Assembly: GCA_964408085.1 (NCBI GenBank) | Contig: CAYOYB010000007.1 | Span: 29,749-93,748, forward strand | Direction of reading: 5' to 3' | From: CAJLIR01 sp964408085 | GTDB lineage: Bacteria; Bacillota_I; Bacilli_A; RF39; UBA660 | DNA: 64,000 nt | Shown: positions 43,280-52,160 of the stretch, one piece after another | Numbering within the stretch: position 1 is the stretch's first letter | Layout of the letters: the number at the start of each line of letters is the position of its first letter | Translations under genes and position numbers: made by a program | Notes under the pieces: model-generated | The model's input: only the letters and a program-made list of their open reading frames with translations | Database searches by the model: none | What the model was told of the DNA's origin: nothing

Positions 43280-43321
43280 ACTTTAAATATTAAACAGTTA
43301 CTATAGATAATTAAAAATTTT

Positions 43322-45511
43322 CTAGGAATATTTATTTATTTTTTTTATATACCCCTTATATACAATATCTGATTTTGCTTCTGATTTATTATCTAGCCTT
43401 TCATCATTTGACAAATATATAAGTATTTCAGGAATTAAGTGGTGTTCTATTTTATTCTTTAGCTCTTCATCTAACTCTGAGCTTATTTCAAAATTATTTA
43501 TATAATCATTTAAAAAATCCATAGCATCACCATTTAATACTGTTTTAAACACCCTATCAATCTGTTTTTTTGTATATCTTAAACATCTACTAGCAAAATA
43601 CTTATATACAACTTTTAATATATTTTCTTTTCTTATGTGTGATTTAAATATTTTTGAATCTGTATTAATTTTTTGCTCATCAAATTTCCATTTATACAGC
43701 ATTTGTTGGTCTTTACCATTTGTTGATAAATATCTAGATATTTCTGGAATTAAGTGGTATTCTATTTTATTCTTTAATACTTCATCTAACTCTGAACCTA
43801 TTTTAGAATTATTTATATATTCTTTAAAAAAATAGTCCATCATATCACTATTTAATACTATATTAAACGCTTCATCAATCTGTTCCCTTGTATATTTTAA
43901 ACATACATCAGCAAAATATTTATATACAACTTCTAATATATTTTCTTTTCTTCTGTGTGATTCAAATACTTTTGATTCTTTATTAATTTTTTGTTCATCA
44001 AATTTCCACTTATGCGACATTGGTAGATATTCACCATTTGTTGACTTATTCATATGTTCATCATCTAAGTTATTAACATATTTCTCTAAAGGAATTCTCA
44101 ATTTTTTTAATGCCTTAAATTCAATCTGATTAACTTTTTGGAAAGTAAGATTCAACATTCGACCAACTTCTCTTAATGTTTTTGGGTTTTCACCATTTAA
44201 ACCATAACGTAATGTTATAACCCTAATCTCTGCTAAATTCAGATAACTACCATCAATCAAATTTCTAATATAAGCAGATTCAATATCTTTTATACAAATA
44301 TCCTCTACATTTGCTTCGACATCAGAAATTAAATCACCTAATTCTGTATCACCATCTTCGAACATTAAAGAATTAATGCTTACAGTATTAATATACATTT
44401 GTTGAAGCTCACTAACTTCAACAACAGATATATTCATCTGTTTAGCAATTTCTTCAATTGATGGTTTTCTATTTAGCTGACAAATAAAATTAGATTCTAA
44501 CTCCATGTATTTTTTTAATTGCATGTATTTATACATTGGTATTCTTATACAGCTTGATTTTCCACATATAGCCATTCTAATTTTTTGTTTTATCCAATAC
44601 CCAGCATAAGTAGAGAATCTAAAACCTTTCGTTATATCAAAATGATCAACAGCCACTATTAAACCAAGATTACCTTCCTGAATAAGATCTAAAAATGGTA
44701 ACCAACTTTCACGAAATCTTTTAGCAATACAAACTACTAATCTTAAATTGCTATCTATCAATTTTTTTCTAGCTTTTTTATCTCCTTGTGCCAATTTTAC
44801 GAAAAGTTTCTTTTCTTCTTCTTTCGATAGTAATGAGTACTTTCTAATTTCTCTTAAATAAATTACAAATGAATCATAGTCATCATAGTCATCATAATCA
44901 TCAAAACAACTATTTTCTGTTTCGTCGAATATTAATTTATCATCACAGATTTCTATATTATGTGTTAAACAATATACTTCAGCTAAAGATGCTATAACTG
45001 TATTTCCAAAAGTATTATCAATTCCACTTTTCTTTATATTCTCTATATTAGTATCAACTATTTGTTTTACCATATCTTCAATAAATTTATACCTTTCAAA
45101 TAAGGATACAATATTGAAAAAATCTAGTAAAAAAGGAAAATCAATGTTTTGTATAAAATCCACTAACTTTTGAAATTCTTGTATTACTTCTTTATATGTA
45201 TTAGAAGGTTTAATATTAGTTTCTATAAAACCTAATAGTATTTCCTTAGCTTGATTAGGCAATAACGTTTTAATATATTCATTTATATTATTTTGTAAGC
45301 AATCTAAAAACAATTTGTCAAATGTATCAATTTTTGAATTATTTAGAATTTTCCTACTTTCCTTAATTGAATCCATGACTATTTTGTTATAACAAGATTG
45401 TTCAATATTTACATAGCTATATTGATTATATATCTTTTCAGTAAGTGGTAATAAATCCTCATACAGTTCGTCATCTGTACATAAATGTAAATTATCAATA
45501 TCATTTTTCAT
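43322..45511 (-). CDS. Sigma-70-like protein with duplicated C-terminal domain (copy B)
   Basis: 729 aa, clearly paralogous to the 620-aa gene downstream (similar throughout, including the N-terminal 215 residues). Core blocks: FVIYLREIRKYSLLSKEEEK, IDSNLRLVVCIAKRFRESWLPFLDLIQEGNLGLIVAV, KGFRFSTYAGYWIKQKIRMAI, RIPMYKYMQL, and region 4.2 TLREVGRMLNLTFQKVNQIEFKAL. The region-4 recognition helix differs from copy A and from sigma-A (TRERIRQIE), so the two may read different -35 boxes. The extra length is one more copy of the C-terminal domain: KWKFDEQKIN occurs twice, 106 residues apart. AGAGGAAA precedes the ATG. It has its own promoter and terminator. Confidence 0.82.
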   Translation of the reverse strand: MKNDIDNLHLCTDDELYEDLLPLTEKIYNQYSYVNIEQSCYNKIVMDSIKESRKILNNSKIDTFDKLFLDCLQNNINEYIKTLLPNQAKEILLGFIETNIKPSNTYKEVIQEFQKLVDFIQNIDFPFLLDFFNIVSLFERYKFIEDMVKQIVDTNIENIKKSGIDNTFGNTVIASLAEVYCLTHNIEICDDKLIFDETENSCFDDYDDYDDYDSFVIYLREIRKYSLLSKEEEKKLFVKLAQGDKKARKKLIDSNLRLVVCIAKRFRESWLPFLDLIQEGNLGLIVAVDHFDITKGFRFSTYAGYWIKQKIRMAICGKSSCIRIPMYKYMQLKKYMELESNFICQLNRKPSIEEIAKQMNISVVEVSELQQMYINTVSINSLMFEDGDTELGDLISDVEANVEDICIKDIESAYIRNLIDGSYLNLAEIRVITLRYGLNGENPKTLREVGRMLNLTFQKVNQIEFKALKKLRIPLEKYVNNLDDEHMNKSTNGEYLPMSHKWKFDEQKINKESKVFESHRRKENILEVVYKYFADVCLKYTREQIDEAFNIVLNSDMMDYFFKEYINNSKIGSELDEVLKNKIEYHLIPEISRYLSTNGKDQQMLYKWKFDEQKINTDSKIFKSHIRKENILKVVYKYFASRCLRYTKKQIDRVFKTVLNGDAMDFLNDYINNFEISSELDEELKNKIEHHLIPEILIYLSNDERLDNKSEAKSDIVYKGYIKKINKYS
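43385..44020 (-). repeat. Tandem duplication of a 106-codon domain in copy B
   Basis: Two 318-base units, about 43700-44017 and 43382-43699. They align without gaps at KWKFDEQKIN, RKENIL-VVYKYFA, YT--QID--F--VLN and LIPEI--YLS. Copy A at 41275 has the unit once, so the duplication came after the two genes separated or was lost in one. Confidence 0.8.
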
Positions 45512-45574
45512 AATTTTTCCTCTTGACTTCTATATAATTATTTCGATAAAATTAACAATTCATATTTAGGAACT

Positions 45575-45603
45575 ATTGTATCACAATTTTTTCAAAATTA
45601 AAA
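45575..45603 (-). promoter_or_regulatory. Extended -10 promoter of sigma-like copy B
   Basis: Minus strand TTTTAA (45598-45603), 17 bases ending in TGA, TACAAT (45575-45580). Confidence 0.5.
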
Positions 45604-45626
45604 TATCATTTGAAATAAAATTCAAC

Positions 45627-45653
45627 AAAAAAGAAGATTTCTCTTCTTTTTAA
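45627..45653 (-). terminator. Terminator of ileS
   Basis: Stem AAAAAGAAGA/TCTTCTTTTT ahead of a T run on the minus strand, 10 bases after the ileS stop. Confidence 0.75.
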
Positions 45654-45662
45654 GCAATATAT

Positions 45663-48600
45663 TTAGATTTTATCTATTAAGATTCCAACCATAATATCGT
45701 TTAGTTCAACATTTTTATCTAAATCTGATTGTTTTATAACTTCAATAGCTAAAGTTTCGTTCTTAATATAATCTAAATAATTATTAATTGTATTCTCAAT
45801 TTCTATTGAACCATTATAATAAATTTTTATTTTGTCTGTAATATTTAAATCTGCTTCTTTTCTTAAACTTTGAACTTTTCTAACAATTTCACGAGCAAGT
45901 CCCTCTAAAATTAAATCAGCATTTAATTCTGTATTCAAAATAACAAATGTTTTTGAATTACTTGATGAACAAAATCCTTCTTTTACTTTTATATTGATTT
46001 CTACCATATCATTTGTTATTTTTAATTTTTCTCCTAAGAAATCAACTGTGATCTTATCTTCCTTTATTTTTTCTATTTGTCTGTTATCTAAAGTTGTTAA
46101 CAAATTTTGAAAGTCTTTTATTTTTGGTCCAAATACTTTACCAACTACTCTAAAGTTTGGTTTAATCATATAATCCATATACTTTTCCATATCATCAGTA
46201 AATAAAATATTTTTGACATTTAATTCTTCTTTAATAATTGAAATTAAATCACCAATTATTTTTTCCTTAGGTTTATCTAAAATAAGTTCACTAATTGGTT
46301 GACGAACCTTTATTTTAGCTTCTTCCCTAGCAAAACGACCAAGACTACATACGTCACGAATTAAATCCATCCTTGTTTCAATTTCTTCATTAATAAGTTT
46401 TTCATCATATATAGGGAAATCTGCTAAATGTACAGAACTTCCATCTGTTAAATTCATATAAATTTCTTCTGAAATGTATGGAGCAATTGGCGCAATCATC
46501 TTAACTAAAGTAAGTAATGTCTCATAAGTAGTTAAATAAACAGCCTTTTTATCTAAAGTTAGCTCACTTTCCCAAAATCTGCGACGATTACTTCTAATAT
46601 ACCAATTAGATAAATCATCATTTAAAAAATCAGTTATTGTATGAACAACTTTTGTTAAATCATATTCTTCATAACCAGCAGTTACAGCTTTTAAAGTTTT
46701 ATTTAACTTAGATAATAACCATTTATCAGTAATATCTCTATCTTGATAAGCAACATTATAATCCCTTGGATCAATATTATCTGCATTCGCATACATTTGG
46801 AAAAATGAATAAGTATTTTTCAGTGTACTAATAAATTTAGAATAAACATCTTTTAGACCTTCTAAATCAAATTTAATTGGGGTCCAAACTGGTGATACAC
46901 TTGGTAAATACCATCTAACTGTATCAGCACCATATTCTTCCATAATCTCAAAAGGATTGATAACATTTCCTTTAGATTTACTCATTTTTTTACCATTTTT
47001 ATCCAAAAGTAAATCATTTACTAAAACATTTTTATAAGGTGATTTTCCCATTACAAATGTTCCCAAAATTAATAATGTATAAAACCAACCACGTGTTTGA
47101 TCTATACCTTCGCAAATAAAATCTGCTGGAAATTGACTTTCAAATAACTCTTTATTTTCAAATGGATAATGATATTGTGCATAAGGCATACTTCCTGAAT
47201 CAAACCAACAGTCGATAACCTCACTTACACGACTCATTTCCTTGCCACAATCTGGACACTTAATATGAATATCATCGACATAAGGTCTATGTAAATCAAT
47301 TGTCATATCAATATTTTCTATAGATTTTTCAATCAATTCTTGTCTAGAACCAATCATTTCTTGATGACCACAACTACATTTCCAAAGTGGTAGTGGTGTA
47401 CCCCAATAACGATTACGGCTAACAGCCCAATCATTCATATTCTCTAACCAATTACCAAATCTTTTTTCCCCAACATAAGCAGGATGCCAATTAACTTTAT
47501 TATTATTTTCAATAACCTTATCTTTAAATTCAGTAACTTTTAAATAATAACTTGGTTTTGCGTAATATAAAAGTGGTGTATCACAACGCCAACAATGTGG
47601 ATAATTATGAAGTAATTTCTCTTTTTTAAATAATTTACCATTTTCTTTCAAATATTTTATAACTTCAATATCAACCTCAAAAACACTAGTGCCTTTCCAT
47701 GGACCTTCTATATATTTACTATCTTCACCAACAGGATTCAAAACTGGTAAATCGTATTTTCTTCCAACATTATAATCGTCAACACCAAAAGCAGGGGCAA
47801 TATGAACTATACCTGTACCATCATCAGTAGTTACATAATCAGCAACTGTTACATAAAAAGCTTTCTTATCAACTTTCAAAAATGGAAGCAACTGATCATA
47901 TTCCATACCTTCTAAATCAACACCTTTATAGTGTTTTAAAACTTTGTAATCTTCACCTAAAACTTTGTTAGCTAAAGATGCAGCCAAAATAAATTTATTT
48001 TCCTTTGATTCAGCCATAATATAATCAGCCTCAGGATTAACACAAAGAGCCACATTAGATAATAATGTCCATGGTGTTGTTGTCCATACTAAAAAGTAAA
48101 CATCTTCATCTTTTTTCTTCATTGGAACAATTACTGTATTAGCTGTTATTTCCTTATAACCTTGAGCTACTTCATGACTAGCAAGTCCTGTTCCACATCT
48201 TGAACAAAATGGTAATATTTTATGCCCTTCATAAAATAAACCCTCATCAAAAAATTTTTTTAATATCCACCATTCTGTTTCAATATAATCATTATTATAA
48301 GTCACATAAGGATTTTTTAAATCAATAAATTGGCCCATTCTTTCCGTTAAATTAGAAAAAGCTGTTTCATTTTCCCAAACACTTTCTTTACACTTTTTAT
48401 TAAAAGCTTCAACTCCATATTTTTCAATATCTGTTTTTGACTTAAAACCAAGTGCTTTTTCAACTTGTAGTTCAACTGGCAAACCATGTGTATCCCAGCC
48501 AACTTTTCTTAAAACTCTAAAACCTTTCATTGTTTTATATTTGCAAAAAGTATCTTTTAAAAACTTAGCCATCATATGATGAATACCTGGCATACCATTA

Positions 48601-48749
48601 GCTGTTGCTGGTCCATCATAAAAAACAAAATTTTCCTTATCTTTTCTATTTTCTATTGTCTTATTTAAAATATCTTCTTTTTTCCAATTTTCTAAAATAC
48701 TTTTTTCAACATCGCTTATTTTATCTTTTTTTAATTCTTTAAATTCCAT
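45663..48749 (-). CDS. ileS: Isoleucyl-tRNA synthetase, type 2 (eukaryote-like)
   Basis: 1028 aa, class I synthetase charging tRNA-Ile. The HIGH region reads ATANGMPGIHHMMAKFLKD, the editing domain begins near 190 (LVWTTTPWTLLSNVALCV), and the KMSKS loop is KNGKKMSKSKGNVINP. Extra Cys pairs (FCSRCGTG, CWRCDTPL, CPDCGKEMS) suggest structural zinc. The PGIHH motif, GWDTHGLPVELQVEKALG and overall length mark it as the IleRS2 type, which in general tolerates mupirocin. The start is the ATG at 48749 behind AGGAGG; the TTG six codons upstream precedes that site. It lies ten bases after the antiporter gene, under the same Ile T-box. Confidence 0.96.
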   Translation of the reverse strand: MEFKELKKDKISDVEKSILENWKKEDILNKTIENRKDKENFVFYDGPATANGMPGIHHMMAKFLKDTFCKYKTMKGFRVLRKVGWDTHGLPVELQVEKALGFKSKTDIEKYGVEAFNKKCKESVWENETAFSNLTERMGQFIDLKNPYVTYNNDYIETEWWILKKFFDEGLFYEGHKILPFCSRCGTGLASHEVAQGYKEITANTVIVPMKKKDEDVYFLVWTTTPWTLLSNVALCVNPEADYIMAESKENKFILAASLANKVLGEDYKVLKHYKGVDLEGMEYDQLLPFLKVDKKAFYVTVADYVTTDDGTGIVHIAPAFGVDDYNVGRKYDLPVLNPVGEDSKYIEGPWKGTSVFEVDIEVIKYLKENGKLFKKEKLLHNYPHCWRCDTPLLYYAKPSYYLKVTEFKDKVIENNNKVNWHPAYVGEKRFGNWLENMNDWAVSRNRYWGTPLPLWKCSCGHQEMIGSRQELIEKSIENIDMTIDLHRPYVDDIHIKCPDCGKEMSRVSEVIDCWFDSGSMPYAQYHYPFENKELFESQFPADFICEGIDQTRGWFYTLLILGTFVMGKSPYKNVLVNDLLLDKNGKKMSKSKGNVINPFEIMEEYGADTVRWYLPSVSPVWTPIKFDLEGLKDVYSKFISTLKNTYSFFQMYANADNIDPRDYNVAYQDRDITDKWLLSKLNKTLKAVTAGYEEYDLTKVVHTITDFLNDDLSNWYIRSNRRRFWESELTLDKKAVYLTTYETLLTLVKMIAPIAPYISEEIYMNLTDGSSVHLADFPIYDEKLINEEIETRMDLIRDVCSLGRFAREEAKIKVRQPISELILDKPKEKIIGDLISIIKEELNVKNILFTDDMEKYMDYMIKPNFRVVGKVFGPKIKDFQNLLTTLDNRQIEKIKEDKITVDFLGEKLKITNDMVEINIKVKEGFCSSSNSKTFVILNTELNADLILEGLAREIVRKVQSLRKEADLNITDKIKIYYNGSIEIENTINNYLDYIKNETLAIEVIKQSDLDKNVELNDIMVGILIDKI

Positions 48750-48759
48750 ATACATCCTC

Positions 48760-49713
48760 CTAACCAATTATAACAAATGAATAATATATGACAAAAATTG
48801 TTAACATAATTATTCCTTCCATCTTTTTTATTTTATGATCTTTATATGAAAATATAAATAATAATAAAGCTGACAATAATAACGCAATTAAGTCAATGTT
48901 ATTAAAACCAACTGCTGGTATAGCGCCAAATAAAGCAACAGGCAACCCTAAAACTATTCCTATATTAAAAACATTACTACCAACAATATTTCCAACTAAT
49001 ATTTCTTGTTCACCCTTTTTAATTGAAACAACCGATGTTACAAGTTCTGGTAATGATGTACCAAAAGCAACAATCGTAAGCGCAATCATTTTTTGACTAA
49101 CACCTAAAGATGAAGCAATATTACTAGCACTATCAACAACAAAATTACTGCCTAATATAATACATACAATTCCTAAAATTGTAAAGATAATGGATTTCAA
49201 AATACCAAATTTAGCTGTTTCTTCTGCATCATTATCTTTTTTATTTTTCATAATTGATACTAAATAATAAATAAAAATCGTAAAAAATAATAAAATGATA
49301 AAACCATCGTTTCTAGTAATTACATTTACAATATTATTATCAAACAAATTATCTTTCATTAAAAAGAATAATAGAGTACTAAACATAATAACAATAGGTA
49401 TTTCTTTTTTTACTGTATTATTTTTTACAACAATTGGTTTAATTAAAGAACAAATACCAATAATAAGTAAAATATTTAAAATATTACTTCCAATGACATT
49501 ACCAAGAACCATATCAGAATTATTAGAAATAATCGATTTTACTGATACAGCAAATTCAGGCGCACTTGTACCAAAAGCAACAATTGTTAAACCAATTAAC
49601 ATCTTTGATAATTTAAAATTTTGGGCTAGAGATGAAGCACCATCAACAAAGATATCTGCTCCCTTAATTAAAATAACAAAACCTACTATAAGTAAAAATA
49701 TTTGTAATAACAT
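48760..49713 (-). CDS. Ca2+/Na+ antiporter (CaCA family, YrbG-like)
   Basis: 317-aa membrane protein with about ten helices in two homologous halves. Each half has the alpha-repeat: VAFGTSAPEFAVSVKSII with GNVIGSNILNILLIIG, and VAFGTSLPELVTSVVSI with GNIVGSNVFNIGIVLG. The acidic residues in the repeats bind the cations. It exchanges Ca2+ or another divalent cation for Na+ or H+; specificity cannot be read from sequence. AGGAGGAG precedes the ATG. It stands directly between the Ile T-box leader and ileS, so isoleucine starvation should raise it too. Confidence 0.9.
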   Translation of the reverse strand: MLLQIFLLIVGFVILIKGADIFVDGASSLAQNFKLSKMLIGLTIVAFGTSAPEFAVSVKSIISNNSDMVLGNVIGSNILNILLIIGICSLIKPIVVKNNTVKKEIPIVIMFSTLLFFLMKDNLFDNNIVNVITRNDGFIILLFFTIFIYYLVSIMKNKKDNDAEETAKFGILKSIIFTILGIVCIILGSNFVVDSASNIASSLGVSQKMIALTIVAFGTSLPELVTSVVSIKKGEQEILVGNIVGSNVFNIGIVLGLPVALFGAIPAVGFNNIDLIALLLSALLLFIFSYKDHKIKKMEGIIMLTIFVIYYSFVIIG

Positions 49714-49727
49714 AAATTTCTCCTCCT

Positions 49728-49940
49728 AAAAAAAATAAAAAGCTCTTAATTTAAGGACGATAAATAACCGCGGTACCACCTTAATTCAAGAACTTGCACT
49801 TAATAACTATAACGCGTTACCGTTTTTTTCTACTAAATTCAAAAAAACACATCAAGAATGATCTTTATATTAAATTTCTATTAATTTCCACCAACCATTA
49901 ACTCTCTATAAGATTTTTAATATAACGTTTCCATCACCTG
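49728..49940 (-). promoter_or_regulatory. T-box riboswitch, isoleucine-type
   Basis: On the minus strand the leader contains the stem I elements AGAGAG and GGTTGGTGG (near 49885-49907), a candidate Ile specifier ATC (49860-49862), and the invariant T-box AAGGTGGTACCGCGG (49768-49782). The terminator stem pairs AAGTTCTTGAATTAAGG (about 49778-49794) with CCTTAAATTAAGAGCTT, followed by TTTATTTTTTTT. The T-box sequence overlaps the terminator's 5' arm, so binding of uncharged tRNA allows read-through into the antiporter and ileS. The specifier choice fits ileS but is my reading. The promoter is not clear and may lie in divIVA. Confidence 0.93.
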
Positions 49941-49942
49941 TT

Positions 49943-50422
49943 TTACATTTCTATTTTATCTAAATCACTTACTGCTTCTAATTGTGTTTCTATTATATCC
50001 CTAACTTTTTTCTTAAATACACGAATATTTCTAGCTAACATATTAGATTCTAATTCTATTTTTTCGGCTTTAAGTAAAGCTTCATTTACAATTCTATTAG
50101 CGTTCTTTTTCGCATCATCCAAAATTGTTTCACTTTCTTTATGGGCTGATAATCGCATTTGATCTGAGGTTTTTTGAGCCATAATAATTGCTTTATTAAA
50201 AGTAGATTCCATACGTTCATATTGTTCTAATTTTTGACGTAATTTTTGATTTTCTTCAGCTAACTTTGATAATTCAATAATCTTAGATTCTTGATTTTTG
50301 ATTACCATATCTTTTTGTTTATTGTCAGCTGTCATTTGCTCTACTTTTTGTATAACTTGATCCAAAAAGGCCTTAACCTCATCTGTATCATATCCCCGCA
50401 TTGTGCGATTAAATTTTTCCAT
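49943..50422 (-). CDS. divIVA: Cell-division protein DivIVA
   Basis: 159 aa. The N-terminal lipid-binding domain reads FNRTMRGYDTDEVKAFLDQV. The rest is a long coiled coil (heptads through KLAEENQKLRQKLEQYERM) and ends in acidic residues. DivIVA marks curved membrane at septa and poles and recruits division or sporulation factors. The usual membrane-insertion loop before KEF/KFN is shorter here (the protein starts MEKFN). It lies beside sepF as in the end of the division cluster of other Bacillota. Confidence 0.9.
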   Translation of the reverse strand: MEKFNRTMRGYDTDEVKAFLDQVIQKVEQMTADNKQKDMVIKNQESKIIELSKLAEENQKLRQKLEQYERMESTFNKAIIMAQKTSDQMRLSAHKESETILDDAKKNANRIVNEALLKAEKIELESNMLARNIRVFKKKVRDIIETQLEAVSDLDKIEM

Positions 50423-50484
50423 AATCTCACCCCATAAATGCTACAATTATTTATTGTAGCATATTTAACCTAAAAGTCAAATTT

Positions 50485-50901
50485 CTACCATTCTGTATTA
50501 ATATCATCATTATCGTAAATATCCTTACCTTCTCGTTCATCAGTAATTTTTCCTTGAATATTTACATTATTTGGAGTACATAAAAATATTCCTCCACCAA
50601 TTTTTTGTAAATCTCCACCTATCGCATAGATTGTTCCACTTAAAAAATCTACAATCCTTTTTGCTTGATCAGATGTAACCCTTTTTAAATTAACAACAAC
50701 TGTATTTCTAGATTTTAGAAAATCAGCAATTTGTTGAGATTCTGAATAAGCACGTGGTTCTAGTAAAATCATCTTATTTTTTCCATCATTTTCTTTTAAT
50801 GACTCTTCAGTATTCAAAGTATAATAAGCACTACCATCATTAGTGTTTGTTTCAAAAACATCTTGATCATCTGAAGATAACCATTTTTTGATAAATCCCA
50901 C
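50485..50901 (-). CDS. sepF: Cell division protein SepF
   Basis: 138 aa. It starts with an amphipathic membrane-binding helix (MGFIKKWLSS), has an acidic linker, then the SepF core: ILLEPRAYSESQQIADFLKSRNTVVVNLKRVTSDQAKRIVDFLSGTIYAIGGDLQKIGGGIFLCTPNNV. SepF tethers FtsZ filaments to the membrane. The start codon is GTG at 50901 behind AAGGAGG. ylmG and ylmH, which usually separate sepF from divIVA, are absent. Confidence 0.95.
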   Translation of the reverse strand: MGFIKKWLSSDDQDVFETNTNDGSAYYTLNTEESLKENDGKNKMILLEPRAYSESQQIADFLKSRNTVVVNLKRVTSDQAKRIVDFLSGTIYAIGGDLQKIGGGIFLCTPNNVNIQGKITDEREGKDIYDNDDINTEW

Positions 50902-51017
50902 TTTTATTCCTCCTTATCATGCATACGCTTACTATAGACAATTTTACCACATAAATTTTAATTAATAAACTATTTTTTTGAATTTTTTTCACTTTTTATA
51001 TTTTAGTGAAATAAAAA

Positions 51018-51046
51018 TTGACAAATTCAATATAATAATATATAAT
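51018..51046 (+). promoter_or_regulatory. Sigma-A promoter of the zincin-like pair
   Basis: Perfect TTGACA (51018-51023), 17 bases, TATAAT (51041-51046), with AAAGGGG before the ATG at 51081. Confidence 0.85.
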
Positions 51047-51080
51047 ATCAAAACCACGTCATAAAGAAAAGGGGAACAAA

Positions 51081-52106
51081 ATGAAAAAATTAAATAATGA
51101 ACAAATAAAACAAATTTCTGAACAAATTATAAAAGACGAATTAAAAAAATACAACATAAATTGTAATGTATTTCCATTAACTACATTAGAATACTATTTA
51201 AATTGTCTTTTTAATAAAGATTTTAAAGGTAGCATTTTTACAAATGTTGCAAGTAAAGAAATATTGCATTATACAAAAAAAGATAAAAAGAATAACACAA
51301 ATGAAGATTTGGTTATATTAATTAGTAACTTAAAAAATAATCAAAATATAGTTGAAGACTTTTTTCAATTAATAAAACTTTGTTATTACGAAGTAAGACT
51401 TAGTATTCAACAAAGTTTTGATAAATATAGTTATGAAGGTTTTCTAAATGCTGTAGATAAAAAATTAGCTTATTTTGAACCAATGGCATATGAATATTAT
51501 CCAGAAAGATACGCATCTACAATAGATGCTAATTTATATAGTATAGATATGGCTAGGAATTATTTAAAAGATAAATATCCAAAAGTATATAAAGCACAAA
51601 AACAAAAAATAGATAATCTTGAGGGAAAATATAAATCTAATAGTATGCTATATAATGCTTCTAATCAAATTAATAAAGTAATAACAATTTCTAGGGATAA
51701 TCGTATAAGAATAAATAATATATCTCCTATTTTCAAGATTTTTATTAAAGATGATAATAATTTTAAAGAATTCAAAGATATAATAATTGATCCAGAATAC
51801 CAAAAATTAGATAAAAGAATTAGCTACGCTATATTATCTAGTTCATCATATCTTGAAAAAATTGATATAGAATCACTTTCTAGTGATGAATTAGCATCAT
51901 TATACCAAATACTACAATATACAAGTGCTATATACAACAATCAATTTCAATTATTAATAGACGCATTTAACAAAAATTATATTAATTCACAACAGTATGT
52001 TATAATACAAATCGAATTAAAAAATAATATTAGTGAGATTAATAGAAATATAGAATTAATAGAGCAAATGCAAGATCAAAAAAGATTAACCAATAAAATT
52101 GGTTAA
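51081..52106 (+). CDS. Zincin-like paralog 1, active site lost
   Basis: 341 aa, soluble, helical. It aligns with the 52161 gene along its length: NNEQIKQISEQIIKDELKKY, FPLTTLEYY, KLCYYEVRLSIQQSFDKY, STIDANLYSIDMARNYLKDKYP, KLDKRISYAILSSSSYLEKID and LSSDELASLYQILQYTSAIYNNQ. Where the partner has CYHELRHSIQ, this one has CYYEVRLSIQ, so both His of HExxH are gone. The partner's EIGA, a possible third-ligand block, is TIDA here. It therefore looks like a non-catalytic paralog. A perfect promoter drives it. Function is unknown. Confidence 0.65.
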   Translation: MKKLNNEQIKQISEQIIKDELKKYNINCNVFPLTTLEYYLNCLFNKDFKGSIFTNVASKEILHYTKKDKKNNTNEDLVILISNLKNNQNIVEDFFQLIKLCYYEVRLSIQQSFDKYSYEGFLNAVDKKLAYFEPMAYEYYPERYASTIDANLYSIDMARNYLKDKYPKVYKAQKQKIDNLEGKYKSNSMLYNASNQINKVITISRDNRIRINNISPIFKIFIKDDNNFKEFKDIIIDPEYQKLDKRISYAILSSSSYLEKIDIESLSSDELASLYQILQYTSAIYNNQFQLLIDAFNKNYINSQQYVIIQIELKNNISEINRNIELIEQMQDQKRLTNKIG

Positions 52107-52160
52107 TTAATATAAAGTTTCAAAAATTTTAAGCCCAAAAATCAAAAAGGAAGTAAATAT

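Noticed and set aside
41275..45511. The tandem sigma-like genes as one frameshifted or broken gene
   Set aside because: Each has its own promoter, ribosome binding site and full domain set, and copy B has its own terminator, so they are separate paralogs.
49295..49729. 144-codon ORF opposite the antiporter gene
   Set aside because: Shadow of the hydrophobic CaCA repeats and incompatible with the T-box terminator region.
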